The notes under the pieces are model-generated. The model was not told where the DNA came from. It saw nothing but the letters and a program-made list of their open reading frames with translations, and did no database searches. Below, in pieces: positions 1-9,894 of a DNA stretch of 41,989 nucleotides (within the stretch, counting starts at the first letter, position 1; the number at the start of each line of letters is the position of its first letter). Position numbers and translations under genes: made by a program. The stretch comes from a virus. The stretch is from IMG/VR virus record IMGVR_UViG_3300046001_005607, positions 1 to 41,989 of that record; one strand, 5' to 3'.

Positions 1-1
1 A

Positions 2-520
2 GTTTCTAGATTAATAGATATTTTATCTATTAATAAAACAAGACTATTCGGTAGTGTAAATGCTTACAATGAAGATTTTGATACAAGGGGTTATTATAAT
101 AGTGATGTGTACGGTACAAATTTAGGTAGTGAAGTATCTATTTTTCAGACTATAACCGCTGGTCAAGGTCTAGTAGCTTATGAAAGATTTGGAAATATAT
201 TTAAAGTTATTAGTACTTATCAGCCTACAAGTGCAGTAAATTCTAATAGTTATGCTATCAGCGCTTATAATGATAGCTGGGGATGGGGTCTTGTTTTACC
301 TGATACAGGTTATGGTGTAAAAATAAAAGATTATTATACATTTTATAATCATATACCTACAGTAGAGGGATCTATAAAGGATAGTATTATTAACTTTGAA
401 GATACTAATACAACTATAGTCCCAACTATTTCCTCATATAGCAATTGGTCACTGCAAGATGGTATTATTGCTAATTTAATTAGTAATCAGCTATATAAAG
501 GTCTCGATTTGTTTGATTAA
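2..520 (+). CDS. C-terminal part of a virion structural protein (5' truncated)
   Basis: The reading frame is open from base 2, so the gene begins upstream of the window. An internal GTG at 107 is not needed as a start. About 172 residues are visible, ending in LYKGLDLFD. They are rich in Asn, Ser, Tyr and Thr, like the large structural proteins that follow, with no Cys cluster or membrane segment. It lies 9 bp before the next structural gene on the same strand. I do not recognise the family. Membership of the late baseplate/tail operon is inferred from position and composition only. Confidence 0.6.
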   Translation, partial: VSRLIDILSINKTRLFGSVNAYNEDFDTRGYYNSDVYGTNLGSEVSIFQTITAGQGLVAYERFGNIFKVISTYQPTSAVNSNSYAISAYNDSWGWGLVLPDTGYGVKIKDYYTFYNHIPTVEGSIKDSIINFEDTNTTIVPTISSYSNWSLQDGIIANLISNQLYKGLDLFD

Positions 521-523
521 ATA
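517..523 (+). promoter_or_regulatory. Possible late promoter (TTAAATA)
   Basis: TTAAATA overlaps the stop codon of the upstream gene and ends 6 nt before the ATG at 530. It is a one-base variant of the ATAAATA boxes at the same distance before other plus-strand genes here. It is weaker than the exact copies, so confidence is modest. Confidence 0.4.
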
Positions 524-529
524 TACTAA

Positions 530-3500
530 ATGGCAGCTGCAATTACATATGCTACAAATTTAGTACCAGACTCAATTACTAATCCTGATGTAGATTTTTC
601 AATTGCAAGGGACAATACTACTCCGTTTTCCTTTTTGGAGTTTATAACGACGACAAAGGTAGACTATTCTCCAGAAGAATATAATAGCTTTTATATAAAC
701 TACCTTAAAGACTGGTCTGCTTCTAAGAATACTACCCGTAATAGTCAATCACTTAGCTATGTCGATTACTATGTAACTTTTATTAAGGAGATTATTGTTA
801 CTTTTACCTCCGTTAAAGAGAGAAAATTTCTTAATAATATTGACTTTAGTGATCCAGCAGACCTTGATGTAGCAATACCGTTTTTTGTAGAGAAGATACG
901 ACAAGTCATACTTTTTTATAAAAACAAACGTGATGATGCAAAGTATTCTATCGATAGAAATAAAATAAAGGGCACTGAGACTTCTCTCGAGAAAGGGTTG
1001 TATGATAATATATACAACTATGTTTTTTCTGCACAAGATGATCCTCAATATTCAACTCTAGGATTTACTCTTTCCAGTATATCTAAATATCTTAAAGTAG
1101 ACATAGAAGAATATATTGATGTGTATGGTAGTTATTTTGACTTACCTCTCGATAAAGAAGAGTCTGATTTTAACGCAGCTAACGGAACCTTAAAAGAATA
1201 CTATACATCAAATTACGTCCCGGTCGATGTAAAATTATTCTTTACTAGTAGTCAATATGAAGAGATATTTGGTAGTGTTGCATTTCTTGTTGAGATACCA
1301 TTAATTGCTAATGTTAGTCTTAAATTTGACCCAGTTTGTGACCCGACCAATCCTCTAACCTTACTTAATAACTCAAGAGTAACTGGCTTGACGAACAGTG
1401 ATTTACTTGTCCTAAAGAAAAAGCTTTTAGAAAAATATCTAGGCGCTGATTTATATTATATTGATACTACTGGAGGTAGAGTTTCCACTGGCTTACTCAT
1501 AAAGGCTAGTAAACCTTCAAATAATATACATAATCTACAGGTAGTTGCAACCCCTACTGTAAGATCAAGCGAAGTTAAATTACTTAGAAACGTCGGGTTA
1601 TTTTTTACGCCTGATACACAAGGTATTTTTCAGCTGAAATCAAATAATTTCGGATTTACAATAGATGAAAGCAAGTTAGAGAGTAATAAGATATATGTTT
1701 TTCCAGACCCTAATATATATGGCAACGTTACTATTAACAGCTTAGCGGATAGTCCTTTAGTATATATACATGATTATAGACCTGATGTAAAAAATATCTC
1801 TAGTGGGTTTGCTGTCGGTATACCTAAGATCCAGTCGAGTGATCAAACTTTTTCTCCATATTATACCACTGAACAGAGCACTGTTAAAACGTTTAATAAT
1901 TTTGAAATAAATTTAAATTTTAGTGACTTATATAACAAAGGTTATATAACTAAGATACAGTATGATATATACGGCAATGAGTATGCTTTATTTAAAGATG
2001 AGTTTGGACAAACCTTTAAAACAGTAGAAAACCAAATAGAAGGTCTCGACTCAGATAACTCCTTTAAATATTTACAATTAGATGGTTATATTTTTAGAGA
2101 TCCAAATGTAGGATACAATTTTACATATGAATTTACAACTAGAACTGCGGTTGTGAGTTCGTCTCCAACATTTAACCTAACGTTACCCTACTATACTCTC
2201 AGCTTTAGGAACTTATTTCCTTATGATTGGTTTGATATACAGCCAGAAACTGTAATTAATACGTTTAATATTCTTGATTCTGGGTTTATTAGTGTTTCAG
2301 CTCAACCAGAAAAAATAACTCAGCAGATAAAGGATGGTAAAAGCTTTACCTACGATAGTGGATCACCTGTATCTGATCCTATATACGCAGGTTATACGAA
2401 CTATCCAGGAGATCTAGTATATTATTATGAAGAGTTAATGGATGGCGGTGCTTCTAGTCTGTCGCCGCCAACGATAGCACGTGACTATTCTACTAATTTA
2501 AGTTTGAGTGCAGTGTTTACACTAGATACAAGACTAGCTCTATCAAGTACCAGCGTTGTTGAATACGATGGAGGTAATTTTACAGATGTTTTTGATGAGT
2601 ATCAAGATGACACCTATACAGAAAATATACCTCGAAGTAACATTATATATGACACTGGTATAACCGCAATGTCTATACTTACTGGAGATGACACATATAA
2701 AGCTCAAACATATAAAGATCAACTGCAAGGTAAAATATTTGTTAAGACAGGAGGATATTCCCAATCAAAATCTTTAATTGATGCTCTAAGTAGTACATTT
2801 AGTAAGTACAGTTCAGCTGTTAAAGCAGAGATATACAATAATCCTAAAGATTTAGAGATATTCTATAATACAATATGTATAGAGACACCTAGTTATCTAG
2901 TATTTGATAAAATATTATACGAAAATAATAAGTATATCGAGCCAAGTACATCAAATACTGTATATAGCATAGCTTCTGCTTCTCCACTTAACGTTTTTTC
3001 ACAACGTTTCTTTAATGAAAAGGAAAAGACAGTAAACTTTTGCAAAATTATACCCGCTATTATAGACTCAAACGGTCAGCTGGTAACTAACGTAGCAGAT
3101 ATACAACTTATTAATAGTAATAATAAGTTGTTTATACCTTATATATATCAGCATAATATTAGTGATAATATAACTAAGCAACTATTCCCGACAAATACAG
3201 AAGTAAGTCAGCTCTCAGGCCTATTTACCTTATTAGATGAGTTTGATAATGAGTTTAATTTTAATCCTGTACGTATTAAAAAACCTATACTAACTTATAA
3301 CTCTTTTAACGATGTTTATAAACTAGTATATTTGTTAATAGATAATAACAATCACTTCCATTTAGTTGATTACACATTCGAGATAACAAGTGATCAATTA
3401 GTTTCCTTTCTAGATTGTAAATGGTATAAACACGCTAACATGGCAAGGACTACTGACTTTATAAATACAAATTTCGCTATTATTGGCGGTAGTACTAATG

Positions 3501-3535
3501 CAGGAACCATATCAGGAACAGAGGTAATTATATGA
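530..3535 (+). CDS. Large virion structural protein, probably baseplate/tail
   Basis: This 1001-residue protein starts with MAAAITYATNLVPDS. Its N-terminal ~200 residues look helical and charged, with several Lys/Tyr-rich helices. The remainder is Ser/Thr/Asn/Tyr-rich and probably beta-structured, as in baseplate and tail proteins. No enzymatic motif, signal peptide or membrane segment is visible. Its stop overlaps the next start (ATGA at 3532-3535), implying translational coupling. Size and neighbours (fibres, collar-domain protein) support a structural role in the baseplate or tail. I cannot match it to a named T4 protein, so identity beyond that is open. Confidence 0.6.
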   Translation: MAAAITYATNLVPDSITNPDVDFSIARDNTTPFSFLEFITTTKVDYSPEEYNSFYINYLKDWSASKNTTRNSQSLSYVDYYVTFIKEIIVTFTSVKERKFLNNIDFSDPADLDVAIPFFVEKIRQVILFYKNKRDDAKYSIDRNKIKGTETSLEKGLYDNIYNYVFSAQDDPQYSTLGFTLSSISKYLKVDIEEYIDVYGSYFDLPLDKEESDFNAANGTLKEYYTSNYVPVDVKLFFTSSQYEEIFGSVAFLVEIPLIANVSLKFDPVCDPTNPLTLLNNSRVTGLTNSDLLVLKKKLLEKYLGADLYYIDTTGGRVSTGLLIKASKPSNNIHNLQVVATPTVRSSEVKLLRNVGLFFTPDTQGIFQLKSNNFGFTIDESKLESNKIYVFPDPNIYGNVTINSLADSPLVYIHDYRPDVKNISSGFAVGIPKIQSSDQTFSPYYTTEQSTVKTFNNFEINLNFSDLYNKGYITKIQYDIYGNEYALFKDEFGQTFKTVENQIEGLDSDNSFKYLQLDGYIFRDPNVGYNFTYEFTTRTAVVSSSPTFNLTLPYYTLSFRNLFPYDWFDIQPETVINTFNILDSGFISVSAQPEKITQQIKDGKSFTYDSGSPVSDPIYAGYTNYPGDLVYYYEELMDGGASSLSPPTIARDYSTNLSLSAVFTLDTRLALSSTSVVEYDGGNFTDVFDEYQDDTYTENIPRSNIIYDTGITAMSILTGDDTYKAQTYKDQLQGKIFVKTGGYSQSKSLIDALSSTFSKYSSAVKAEIYNNPKDLEIFYNTICIETPSYLVFDKILYENNKYIEPSTSNTVYSIASASPLNVFSQRFFNEKEKTVNFCKIIPAIIDSNGQLVTNVADIQLINSNNKLFIPYIYQHNISDNITKQLFPTNTEVSQLSGLFTLLDEFDNEFNFNPVRIKKPILTYNSFNDVYKLVYLLIDNNNHFHLVDYTFEITSDQLVSFLDCKWYKHANMARTTDFINTNFAIIGGSTNAGTISGTEVII

Positions 3536-4167
3536 GAGACTTAACTTTATCAGTAAATGTATCTAGTTTTACTTCAGGTGACACCGTCACCTTACCAGGT
3601 ATTGATATAAAGTCTAAGACTAATATAACTTATATACTAAGTAATATCGTCGAGAGCGACTCTGAGGCATTATATTTAGATATAGATTGGGGTGATGGTA
3701 CACTAGTTGAGAATTATACTAAGCCAGTATTTATAGATTATAAAACTGCAAATATTCTAGATGAAATTGTCTTTGATAAGCCACTAGGTAGTATATTAAC
3801 TTCAAAATCACACTTATATTATAATAATACTAGTTTTTTTAATTCTAGTATCTTAATGCAGATGCTTATTATTTATAAGAATAATAATATATTAAAGATT
3901 GAGCAACCTATTAATATTTATCAGGCTTCTTACTATGACGAAGTGGGAGACTTAGATATATTGAGTGCTCAGATAATGCCTCTTTCAACTAATAATACCT
4001 TTTTAAATTTAGAAGGTAAATTAAGCAAGCAAACATATATTACTGCTCTAGATACCTATAATAGGTACGGTTCGTCACCTATTATAGTTAATGATAACAC
4101 TATCGAGGGGTGTAATATTATAGATTTATATAAAGACTACGATCTACCGTACTATGATAATAGATAA
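3532..4167 (+). CDS. Small structural protein with a PKD-like motif
   Basis: This 211-residue protein is translationally coupled to the preceding 1001-residue gene by a 4-bp overlap. Residues ~48-58 read YLDIDWGDGT, the WGDGT signature of PKD-type immunoglobulin-like beta domains, which often mediate surface or carbohydrate contacts in extracellular and virion proteins. The rest is beta-prone and rich in Asn, Ile and Tyr. There are no catalytic residues or membrane segments. A virion accessory or connector protein is likely. The PKD assignment rests on one motif and is tentative. A gap of about 54 bp with a late-type promoter follows. Confidence 0.5.
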   Translation: MRDLTLSVNVSSFTSGDTVTLPGIDIKSKTNITYILSNIVESDSEALYLDIDWGDGTLVENYTKPVFIDYKTANILDEIVFDKPLGSILTSKSHLYYNNTSFFNSSILMQMLIIYKNNNILKIEQPINIYQASYYDEVGDLDILSAQIMPLSTNNTFLNLEGKLSKQTYITALDTYNRYGSSPIIVNDNTIEGCNIIDLYKDYDLPYYDNR

Positions 4168-4205
4168 TGTTACAGTAAGTCATTTTCTGAATTGACTCAT
4201 TGTGC

Positions 4206-4212
4206 ATAAATA
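4206..4212 (+). promoter_or_regulatory. Late promoter (ATAAATA) for the 4222 gene
   Basis: ATAAATA matches 7 of 8 bases of the T4 late consensus TATAAATA (the preceding base is C). It lies in one of the few intergenic gaps of the structural module, 9 nt before the ATG at 4222. No Shine-Dalgarno sequence is visible between box and start. gp55, the sigma factor that reads such boxes in T4, is encoded at 38181-38633. Confidence 0.65.
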
Positions 4213-4221
4213 ATCATAGTA

Positions 4222-7200
4222 ATGAATTTACAGACTAAGAGTGTCTCTGCTATATATGCCTTACCAGCTGTTTATAGTGATCCCTTTTTTGCGTTTAAAC
4301 AGAGACGTATAAACTATGATGATGGACTTTCTTTAATAGAAATATCTGCTTTATCTAATGTTAACAACTCCTCTATTAACAACTATACATCACATTACCT
4401 TACAGAAAAAAAGACGTCTAGAGATTTTCTTAGAACATTTAAACAAGAGAGTCCGCTCTATACGATAACAACTCCGTTAATTTTTAATTCGCTCGTAGTA
4501 GGTGCATCTTCTTGCATGGTTATAGATTCACCTTATAAAGCTATATCTACAACCGGTGAATTTAGTGCTGGTGTATCAGTTAAGAGTCTAAGCTCAACAG
4601 CTTTTGATAATAGGGTTAAGTTTGAATTAGAATTTTTAGATAATAGGCTTTTACGAGTAAAGCATAATACAGATTCTAAAAATTTCTTTCTTAACTATAT
4701 ACAACAAACTGATAACCTAACGTTCTTTAGTTATGTTTCAAATATAGATCCAAGAAGTATTAGCGGTGTAGAAAGAAATGACGTATTTAGATATCAGTTA
4801 GATACAAAAGGATACTTAACTCTTTATAAAGTTATTTCAGACGATACAGTTAGAGTTCTAGTGTACGATAACGGGTCTTTAAAATTTACATCTGTAGATG
4901 ATTTATCGGCTAACAAAAATTCAAGTATAATATATATTAATTACAACTATACACTAGTTGATACAAAAAATTCAACAAGTTGGATATCTTACGTACCTAC
5001 TAAACTTAATAATTTAATTCCAGATAATATAAAAAGTAGATATGATCTACCTTCTCAATATCTTCTACACACAAATTATAATCTAGAGAATTCAGATTAC
5101 TTTAATTTAAATTTTATAACCTTAAACAATTATAGAACAGAAAAAGGATTTGTTAATACAGGGACTAACTTTTTATCAGCAGATAAAAATATACCAGATG
5201 TAGACTTTAGAAACTATACATCAATATATACAGGTAACAATCAGGAGAAAGGTAATAAAAACATTACTTTAAATTATGTTTTCTTTAATAAAGACTTAGT
5301 AATTAAACAAGGCACTGATACCTTTTTTAAGACACCTGATAATATGTATCCGTTTGACAAAATTAATATTAACGATACAGACTTTATATCAAATGGAAGT
5401 TGCGGAGGTCCATCACCTCTTGTATCAGATAAAATGTATCTCAATCGTAGATATACTACTCAATTTAACAACGGTAGATATTTATGTACCTGGCTTTCAG
5501 CAGGATCAAATAATAATCCGGGTATCTGGCTAGACCGTTATTATAATGATAGTAATACTAGTACACCTATTATAGATTTAACTAGCTCTCTAGCTCTAGA
5601 GCCTAGTACTAGTTATAAGTATGAAAGAATAGGAGTTGACGATATTAATAATATTGTATCAAGTAGTAAGCCTCTATTATCTGGATTTAATAATTACTAC
5701 GATATAGACAATGTAGACAATGCTTATGATTCTAATACATTAACTTATAATGGTTTATTATACAATAAATATATAGTTTCTCCGGAAGTTAATAAATCAG
5801 GTCAATTTACTGTTAGTTTTGATTTATATATTGATCAGAGTACAGATTATGGATTTCAGATTGCTGGTAATAAAACTAATACCGGTTTTGGTGTACGTAG
5901 TGATACTATCATAACACCATTTATATATACATATGAAAATAATATCCTATATGTTTATAACACTGATCATGTCTACATATCATCGACTAAGTTTGATAGA
6001 AATATAAGAGACATAATACCGGGTAAAGCTCTTGAAAACTTTTTTGTAATTTGCAATGGAGGTTATGTCTATAAGGTTGATCCGCTAGGTAATAAAATTA
6101 AATTGGAGATTATAGATAACCTATCAGCTTATAAAAGTTATTTACAAGAAGAGAATACTATAACCTTTCTTGTAAATGAAAACGTCCTTAGCGGCGCCGA
6201 AGGAACTTGTATTGATTTAGATAAATTAACCCTGCAGGCAACTCATGTTACTAGTGAGCGTTGGTATAGCTTCGATAAGGAAAAGGTACCTGGACCTTAC
6301 GAGGCTCTAAGTATCTTTAAATATGATAATAAATTGTTTAATACACCGGGTAGAAAAATAAGGTTTACTGGCAGGGAGTCTGATATCATTTATTTTAGTA
6401 TTAATGATAAGATAATTAATAAGCTTAATCTTCAGCCAGGTGGAGCCTCAAAGCAATTCGTTACAGTTTCTAACAGTTTATCTGCTTCAGATATAACTAT
6501 TACTGATTTTAATGTAGATAAAAATAATAATATTTATGTAGGTTATAAAAACAAGATATTAGTTTATGGTCAGAATAGACAATCTGTAGCTAGTATCTCA
6601 TTATCAAGTATTTCTAATAGCCTCTCATCAGAAAATATTAAAATTTTAGATATTGATTTTATTAAGGAGTATAGATTTGGCGAGCCAATATTTTACACAT
6701 CAGCTCTCTTATTAACAGAGGATAAAAAGCTAGGTTTAGCAAAATTTAATATATATGACTCAAACTTTTTAAATACATTTACACTTTTACCATTAAGTGG
6801 ATCTTATATTCCTTTCTCGTCAGAAATAAAACATTATACACAGACCAATTATCAGTATTTAGATTTAAATTATATACCTGATAGTTTAAAGTTTGAACTT
6901 ACCTTGACTAATTACCTATCATCTGAAGAGATTGTAAGTAAAGTTATTAATTTCGATATGAATACTGTAGATGAAGGATTTCATAATTTTTCCTATAGAT
7001 TTGATTCTGTTAAAGGTAATATAACTTTGTTTATTGATGGAGTAAAGCATTCAAATTTACAGGTTCCACCTGGAAAATATAAGTATCAAACCATCTTTCA
7101 TGAAGAATTTTTCCTAGGTACATTAGGATTTTTTAATGGCATTGATTTAGCGACCTACTTAAAACAACCTGGTCAGTACTTTATTAAGGATACAAGAATA

Positions 7201-7512
7201 CGCAATTTTCTATTCTTTAATAAAGTTCTTAATGATACGGAAATATACGCAATTAATATGTTTGGTAAGGCTATAGATGAATTAGTTCTGTCTATACCTG
7301 CTGGTCAACGTAACAATACAGAAGAGATAGAGAGATTATTTAGATTCTCACAGACAAGTAGTAGCAAGGTTATTGACATTAATATTAAAAATTTAAAAGT
7401 AGAGGATACTGATTTTAGACAAAATATTATAAATGATATTTTATCTCAAGCAAGATCTATACTACCTGCTGGTGTTTATATAAACAATATTAACTTTATT
7501 GATTTTAAATGA
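4222..7512 (+). CDS. Large tail/baseplate protein with LamG-like domains
   Basis: This 1096-residue virion protein is probably part of the baseplate or fibre attachment. Around residues 910-1035 the pattern FHNFSYRFDS, ITLFIDGVKH, FFLGTLGFFNG and RNFLFFNKVLNDTEI is typical of concanavalin A/LamG-like lectin folds. A second stretch at ~525-570 (QFTVSFDLYID) looks similar. Residues ~755-790 (DKNNNIYVGYKNKILVYG) resemble a propeller blade. The C-terminus (INDILSQARSILPAGV) may be an oligomerisation or attachment segment. It overlaps the next gene by 4 bp and has its own late-type promoter. Lectin folds suggest sugar binding, but ligand and position in the virion are unknown. Confidence 0.6.
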   Translation: MNLQTKSVSAIYALPAVYSDPFFAFKQRRINYDDGLSLIEISALSNVNNSSINNYTSHYLTEKKTSRDFLRTFKQESPLYTITTPLIFNSLVVGASSCMVIDSPYKAISTTGEFSAGVSVKSLSSTAFDNRVKFELEFLDNRLLRVKHNTDSKNFFLNYIQQTDNLTFFSYVSNIDPRSISGVERNDVFRYQLDTKGYLTLYKVISDDTVRVLVYDNGSLKFTSVDDLSANKNSSIIYINYNYTLVDTKNSTSWISYVPTKLNNLIPDNIKSRYDLPSQYLLHTNYNLENSDYFNLNFITLNNYRTEKGFVNTGTNFLSADKNIPDVDFRNYTSIYTGNNQEKGNKNITLNYVFFNKDLVIKQGTDTFFKTPDNMYPFDKININDTDFISNGSCGGPSPLVSDKMYLNRRYTTQFNNGRYLCTWLSAGSNNNPGIWLDRYYNDSNTSTPIIDLTSSLALEPSTSYKYERIGVDDINNIVSSSKPLLSGFNNYYDIDNVDNAYDSNTLTYNGLLYNKYIVSPEVNKSGQFTVSFDLYIDQSTDYGFQIAGNKTNTGFGVRSDTIITPFIYTYENNILYVYNTDHVYISSTKFDRNIRDIIPGKALENFFVICNGGYVYKVDPLGNKIKLEIIDNLSAYKSYLQEENTITFLVNENVLSGAEGTCIDLDKLTLQATHVTSERWYSFDKEKVPGPYEALSIFKYDNKLFNTPGRKIRFTGRESDIIYFSINDKIINKLNLQPGGASKQFVTVSNSLSASDITITDFNVDKNNNIYVGYKNKILVYGQNRQSVASISLSSISNSLSSENIKILDIDFIKEYRFGEPIFYTSALLLTEDKKLGLAKFNIYDSNFLNTFTLLPLSGSYIPFSSEIKHYTQTNYQYLDLNYIPDSLKFELTLTNYLSSEEIVSKVINFDMNTVDEGFHNFSYRFDSVKGNITLFIDGVKHSNLQVPPGKYKYQTIFHEEFFLGTLGFFNGIDLATYLKQPGQYFIKDTRIRNFLFFNKVLNDTEIYAINMFGKAIDELVLSIPAGQRNNTEEIERLFRFSQTSSSKVIDINIKNLKVEDTDFRQNIINDILSQARSILPAGVYINNINFIDFK

Positions 7513-9878
7513 TAGACTATACAAATTATAAAAAATTCTATAGCGATGGTAACGAGTATAACATTGCTATTCTAGATCAAGAGATAACATGTGCAAGAGT
7601 ATCTCCTATCTCTGGAGGCAGTGTGGTTGACTATGGTAACTTTGTTTCAGAGTTAATATACTCTGCAGACGGCTACGTCAGAATGTTTATAGACGGATAT
7701 TATGTTGAATGGGAAGTAGTTGAAGAGAATCATGGTACTATAGAGGTTACTTATGATGAGCCTGAAGGTAGAGTTCTAGCAACTATTGGAGGTGTTGAGG
7801 TATACTGGTCACCAGTGTTTGAAGATATTGTATATTCTCCAGAATATACTTACGATGCTAATATGAGCACGGTGTATAAGACCATAAGCGGAGTAAATGT
7901 ATCGTGGAATGCTTATAGTTATACACCTCTTCCAGAAGATATAGTTGTTCTAAATGGAAATGTAGCAGTTGGTTTAGGTACTCTTAATGAGCAGTATATA
8001 TCTTTAAACACAGAGGGTACTAATTACACAGGGTTGGTTGAAATTAATAATGGTGTCGCAAAGTCATATTATACACAACAGTTATTAGAACCAAAAAGAT
8101 TGTTTTCAACTGACTTAGCTTTATCTAATTTTACCTACGATAGGTTAGTTGGTGATACAGTAACCCTGCCTTACAGCTTACAAGATGTCTCTTTTGAGGC
8201 AAACGATTACCTAACATTTAATTTAATTAAAGACAGGTTAAGAAAGTTACACATTAATAATACTTACGTTTTTTCACGTATGTTTATTCCAAATAATGAT
8301 TTGCCAGCTTCTAATAATATTAGATACTTAGGTGTACCACCATCTACAATTAATACAACAACATTTACTTCTAGTGCAGAAAATTTAACTCTTTATAGTA
8401 GTAATACTGTTCAACAGACTATTAAGTTTACAAATGTTGAAAATTATGTTGATTTAGGTAATATTAAAAAGTATGTTAGTGTAAAATATGCAGGTAATAC
8501 TGATACATATGTTATACTCGGAATATCTGATACTAAATTTATATCTCTTTCAACAGATTTAACTACAACTAATTTTATCGAAAAATCAGATAAGTATGAA
8601 ACGGTAGAAAATGAGCTACCGTTTGGTAAATTAGATAGTATATGTCTTAATACTAGTCATATTTTTATATCTGACTTTGCTAATAATAATATTTTAAAAT
8701 ATGAAGTATCAGGATTTTACAATAAAGATGTAGCGTTCGCGAACAAGCGTAATTTTATTGAAGTTCTCGGAGGATCAGGGTATTCGACTGACCCTTCTAG
8801 ATTTAATGGTCCGAGTAATATCTGCTGTAACGATACTCATTTAGTGGTTTATGACTCTGGTAACTACACCTGCAAGGTCTTTAATACCCAGTTTAATTAT
8901 ATAAAACGTCTTTCTGGTCCTCCATTTAGGAGAGAGCCTTTGGCTGCTATGGAGTTTGATGCTCTAGAGAACAGACTTTATTTATTAACATACTATAATG
9001 ATGGTATGAAACTGTATGTATATGACAGTGAATTTATTTTACAAGAACAGTATATACTTGAGGAAAAGCTTGCAGTAGTTAATGGTGTTAAAGAGATTGT
9101 TAAAAATATTTCTTTCGCTAAAGCAAATAATAACTACTGGTATATTTGTACTGATTTAAATGTTTTTCAAAAGCTTAAGAATAGGCCTGAAAAAATATTA
9201 GGTAGATATCAATCTGAAAGACTTGGGTTATGGTCTGCTTCTTATAATCCAGAAATAACGTATATATGGAATTTAACTAATGTAGATTTCGATAAGGCTA
9301 ATTTTCTATGGAATTTTTTCGATTCACCTTCTGATAGTGAGAATGCCTTTTTGGTGGATAATAAGTTTAGAGGTATGGGAGTTATAGACAATTACAATAA
9401 TCAAGATGATATAATATTATTAACAGATTGTAGATTGTATGTCCTTAAAGAGTCTTATACATTTAAGCAAGTTACAAAGTATAATACTTACCCTAACTAT
9501 GGAGCCTCAAAGCTTACTATAAATCGTGATGAATATGTTCAGACACCTACAATAAATAAAGAAATTTATAAAATACTAAACGATGTTTATACACTAAAGA
9601 ATAATTTAGTAGGTAGATTTACCGGCTCATATGATAATGCAGGGGTTTTTACTCTAGAAGATTATAACTATAATATCGAGTTTAATAATTTTAATCAAAA
9701 TGACATTAATCAATATTATATACACGACAACGAGAAGGCAATACTTGGAGTTATAAATAGAGCCTTTAGAAGTGTATATGAGTTGCAATCTAAGCTAGTA
9801 AGCTTATCTAATATAGATTATGGTAACGGATTAATACCCGTTTACAATCTTCAAGAAGGTACGTTGATATTAGAATAA
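7509..9878 (+). CDS. Virion protein with NHL-type beta-propeller
   Basis: This 789-residue protein is translationally coupled to the upstream gene. Residues ~375-460 hold NHL-like blades: HIFISDFANNNILKYEVSG, then SRFNGPSNICCNDTHLVVYD followed by SGNYTCKVFN. These fit the NHL pattern of F-x-x-P, then a hydrophobic strand, then a D-x-x-N turn and a V-x-x-F strand. More propeller-like strands follow to ~residue 600. The N-terminal ~190 residues contain paired short repeats with VEWEVVEE- and VYWSPVFE-like strands. No enzyme motif is evident. NHL propellers bind protein, RNA or glycan; here a structural or adhesion role is inferred from operon position. Confidence 0.6.
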   Translation: MIDYTNYKKFYSDGNEYNIAILDQEITCARVSPISGGSVVDYGNFVSELIYSADGYVRMFIDGYYVEWEVVEENHGTIEVTYDEPEGRVLATIGGVEVYWSPVFEDIVYSPEYTYDANMSTVYKTISGVNVSWNAYSYTPLPEDIVVLNGNVAVGLGTLNEQYISLNTEGTNYTGLVEINNGVAKSYYTQQLLEPKRLFSTDLALSNFTYDRLVGDTVTLPYSLQDVSFEANDYLTFNLIKDRLRKLHINNTYVFSRMFIPNNDLPASNNIRYLGVPPSTINTTTFTSSAENLTLYSSNTVQQTIKFTNVENYVDLGNIKKYVSVKYAGNTDTYVILGISDTKFISLSTDLTTTNFIEKSDKYETVENELPFGKLDSICLNTSHIFISDFANNNILKYEVSGFYNKDVAFANKRNFIEVLGGSGYSTDPSRFNGPSNICCNDTHLVVYDSGNYTCKVFNTQFNYIKRLSGPPFRREPLAAMEFDALENRLYLLTYYNDGMKLYVYDSEFILQEQYILEEKLAVVNGVKEIVKNISFAKANNNYWYICTDLNVFQKLKNRPEKILGRYQSERLGLWSASYNPEITYIWNLTNVDFDKANFLWNFFDSPSDSENAFLVDNKFRGMGVIDNYNNQDDIILLTDCRLYVLKESYTFKQVTKYNTYPNYGASKLTINRDEYVQTPTINKEIYKILNDVYTLKNNLVGRFTGSYDNAGVFTLEDYNYNIEFNNFNQNDINQYYIHDNEKAILGVINRAFRSVYELQSKLVSLSNIDYGNGLIPVYNLQEGTLILE

Positions 9879-9882
9879 TATC

Positions 9883-9889
9883 TTAAATA
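9883..9889 (+). promoter_or_regulatory. Late promoter (TTAAATA) for the 9895 gene
   Basis: TTAAATA sits in the 16-bp gap between the propeller gene and the next fibre gene, 5 nt before the ATG. That spacing would place the T4-type transcription start on the start codon itself. No ribosome-binding site is visible. Confidence 0.5.
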
Positions 9890-9894
9890 ATAGT

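Noticed and set aside
749-1048. Minus-strand frames of 60-100 codons antisense to structural genes (also 2543-2764, 10092-10313, 11056-11334, 11850-12101)
   Set aside because: They lie wholly or mostly within large plus-strand genes with clear protein character and have no promoter or start context of their own.
4178-4197. AGTCA/TGACT inverted pair in the gap before 4222
   Set aside because: Only 5 bp of stem with a 10-nt loop and no T-run. Too weak to call a terminator.
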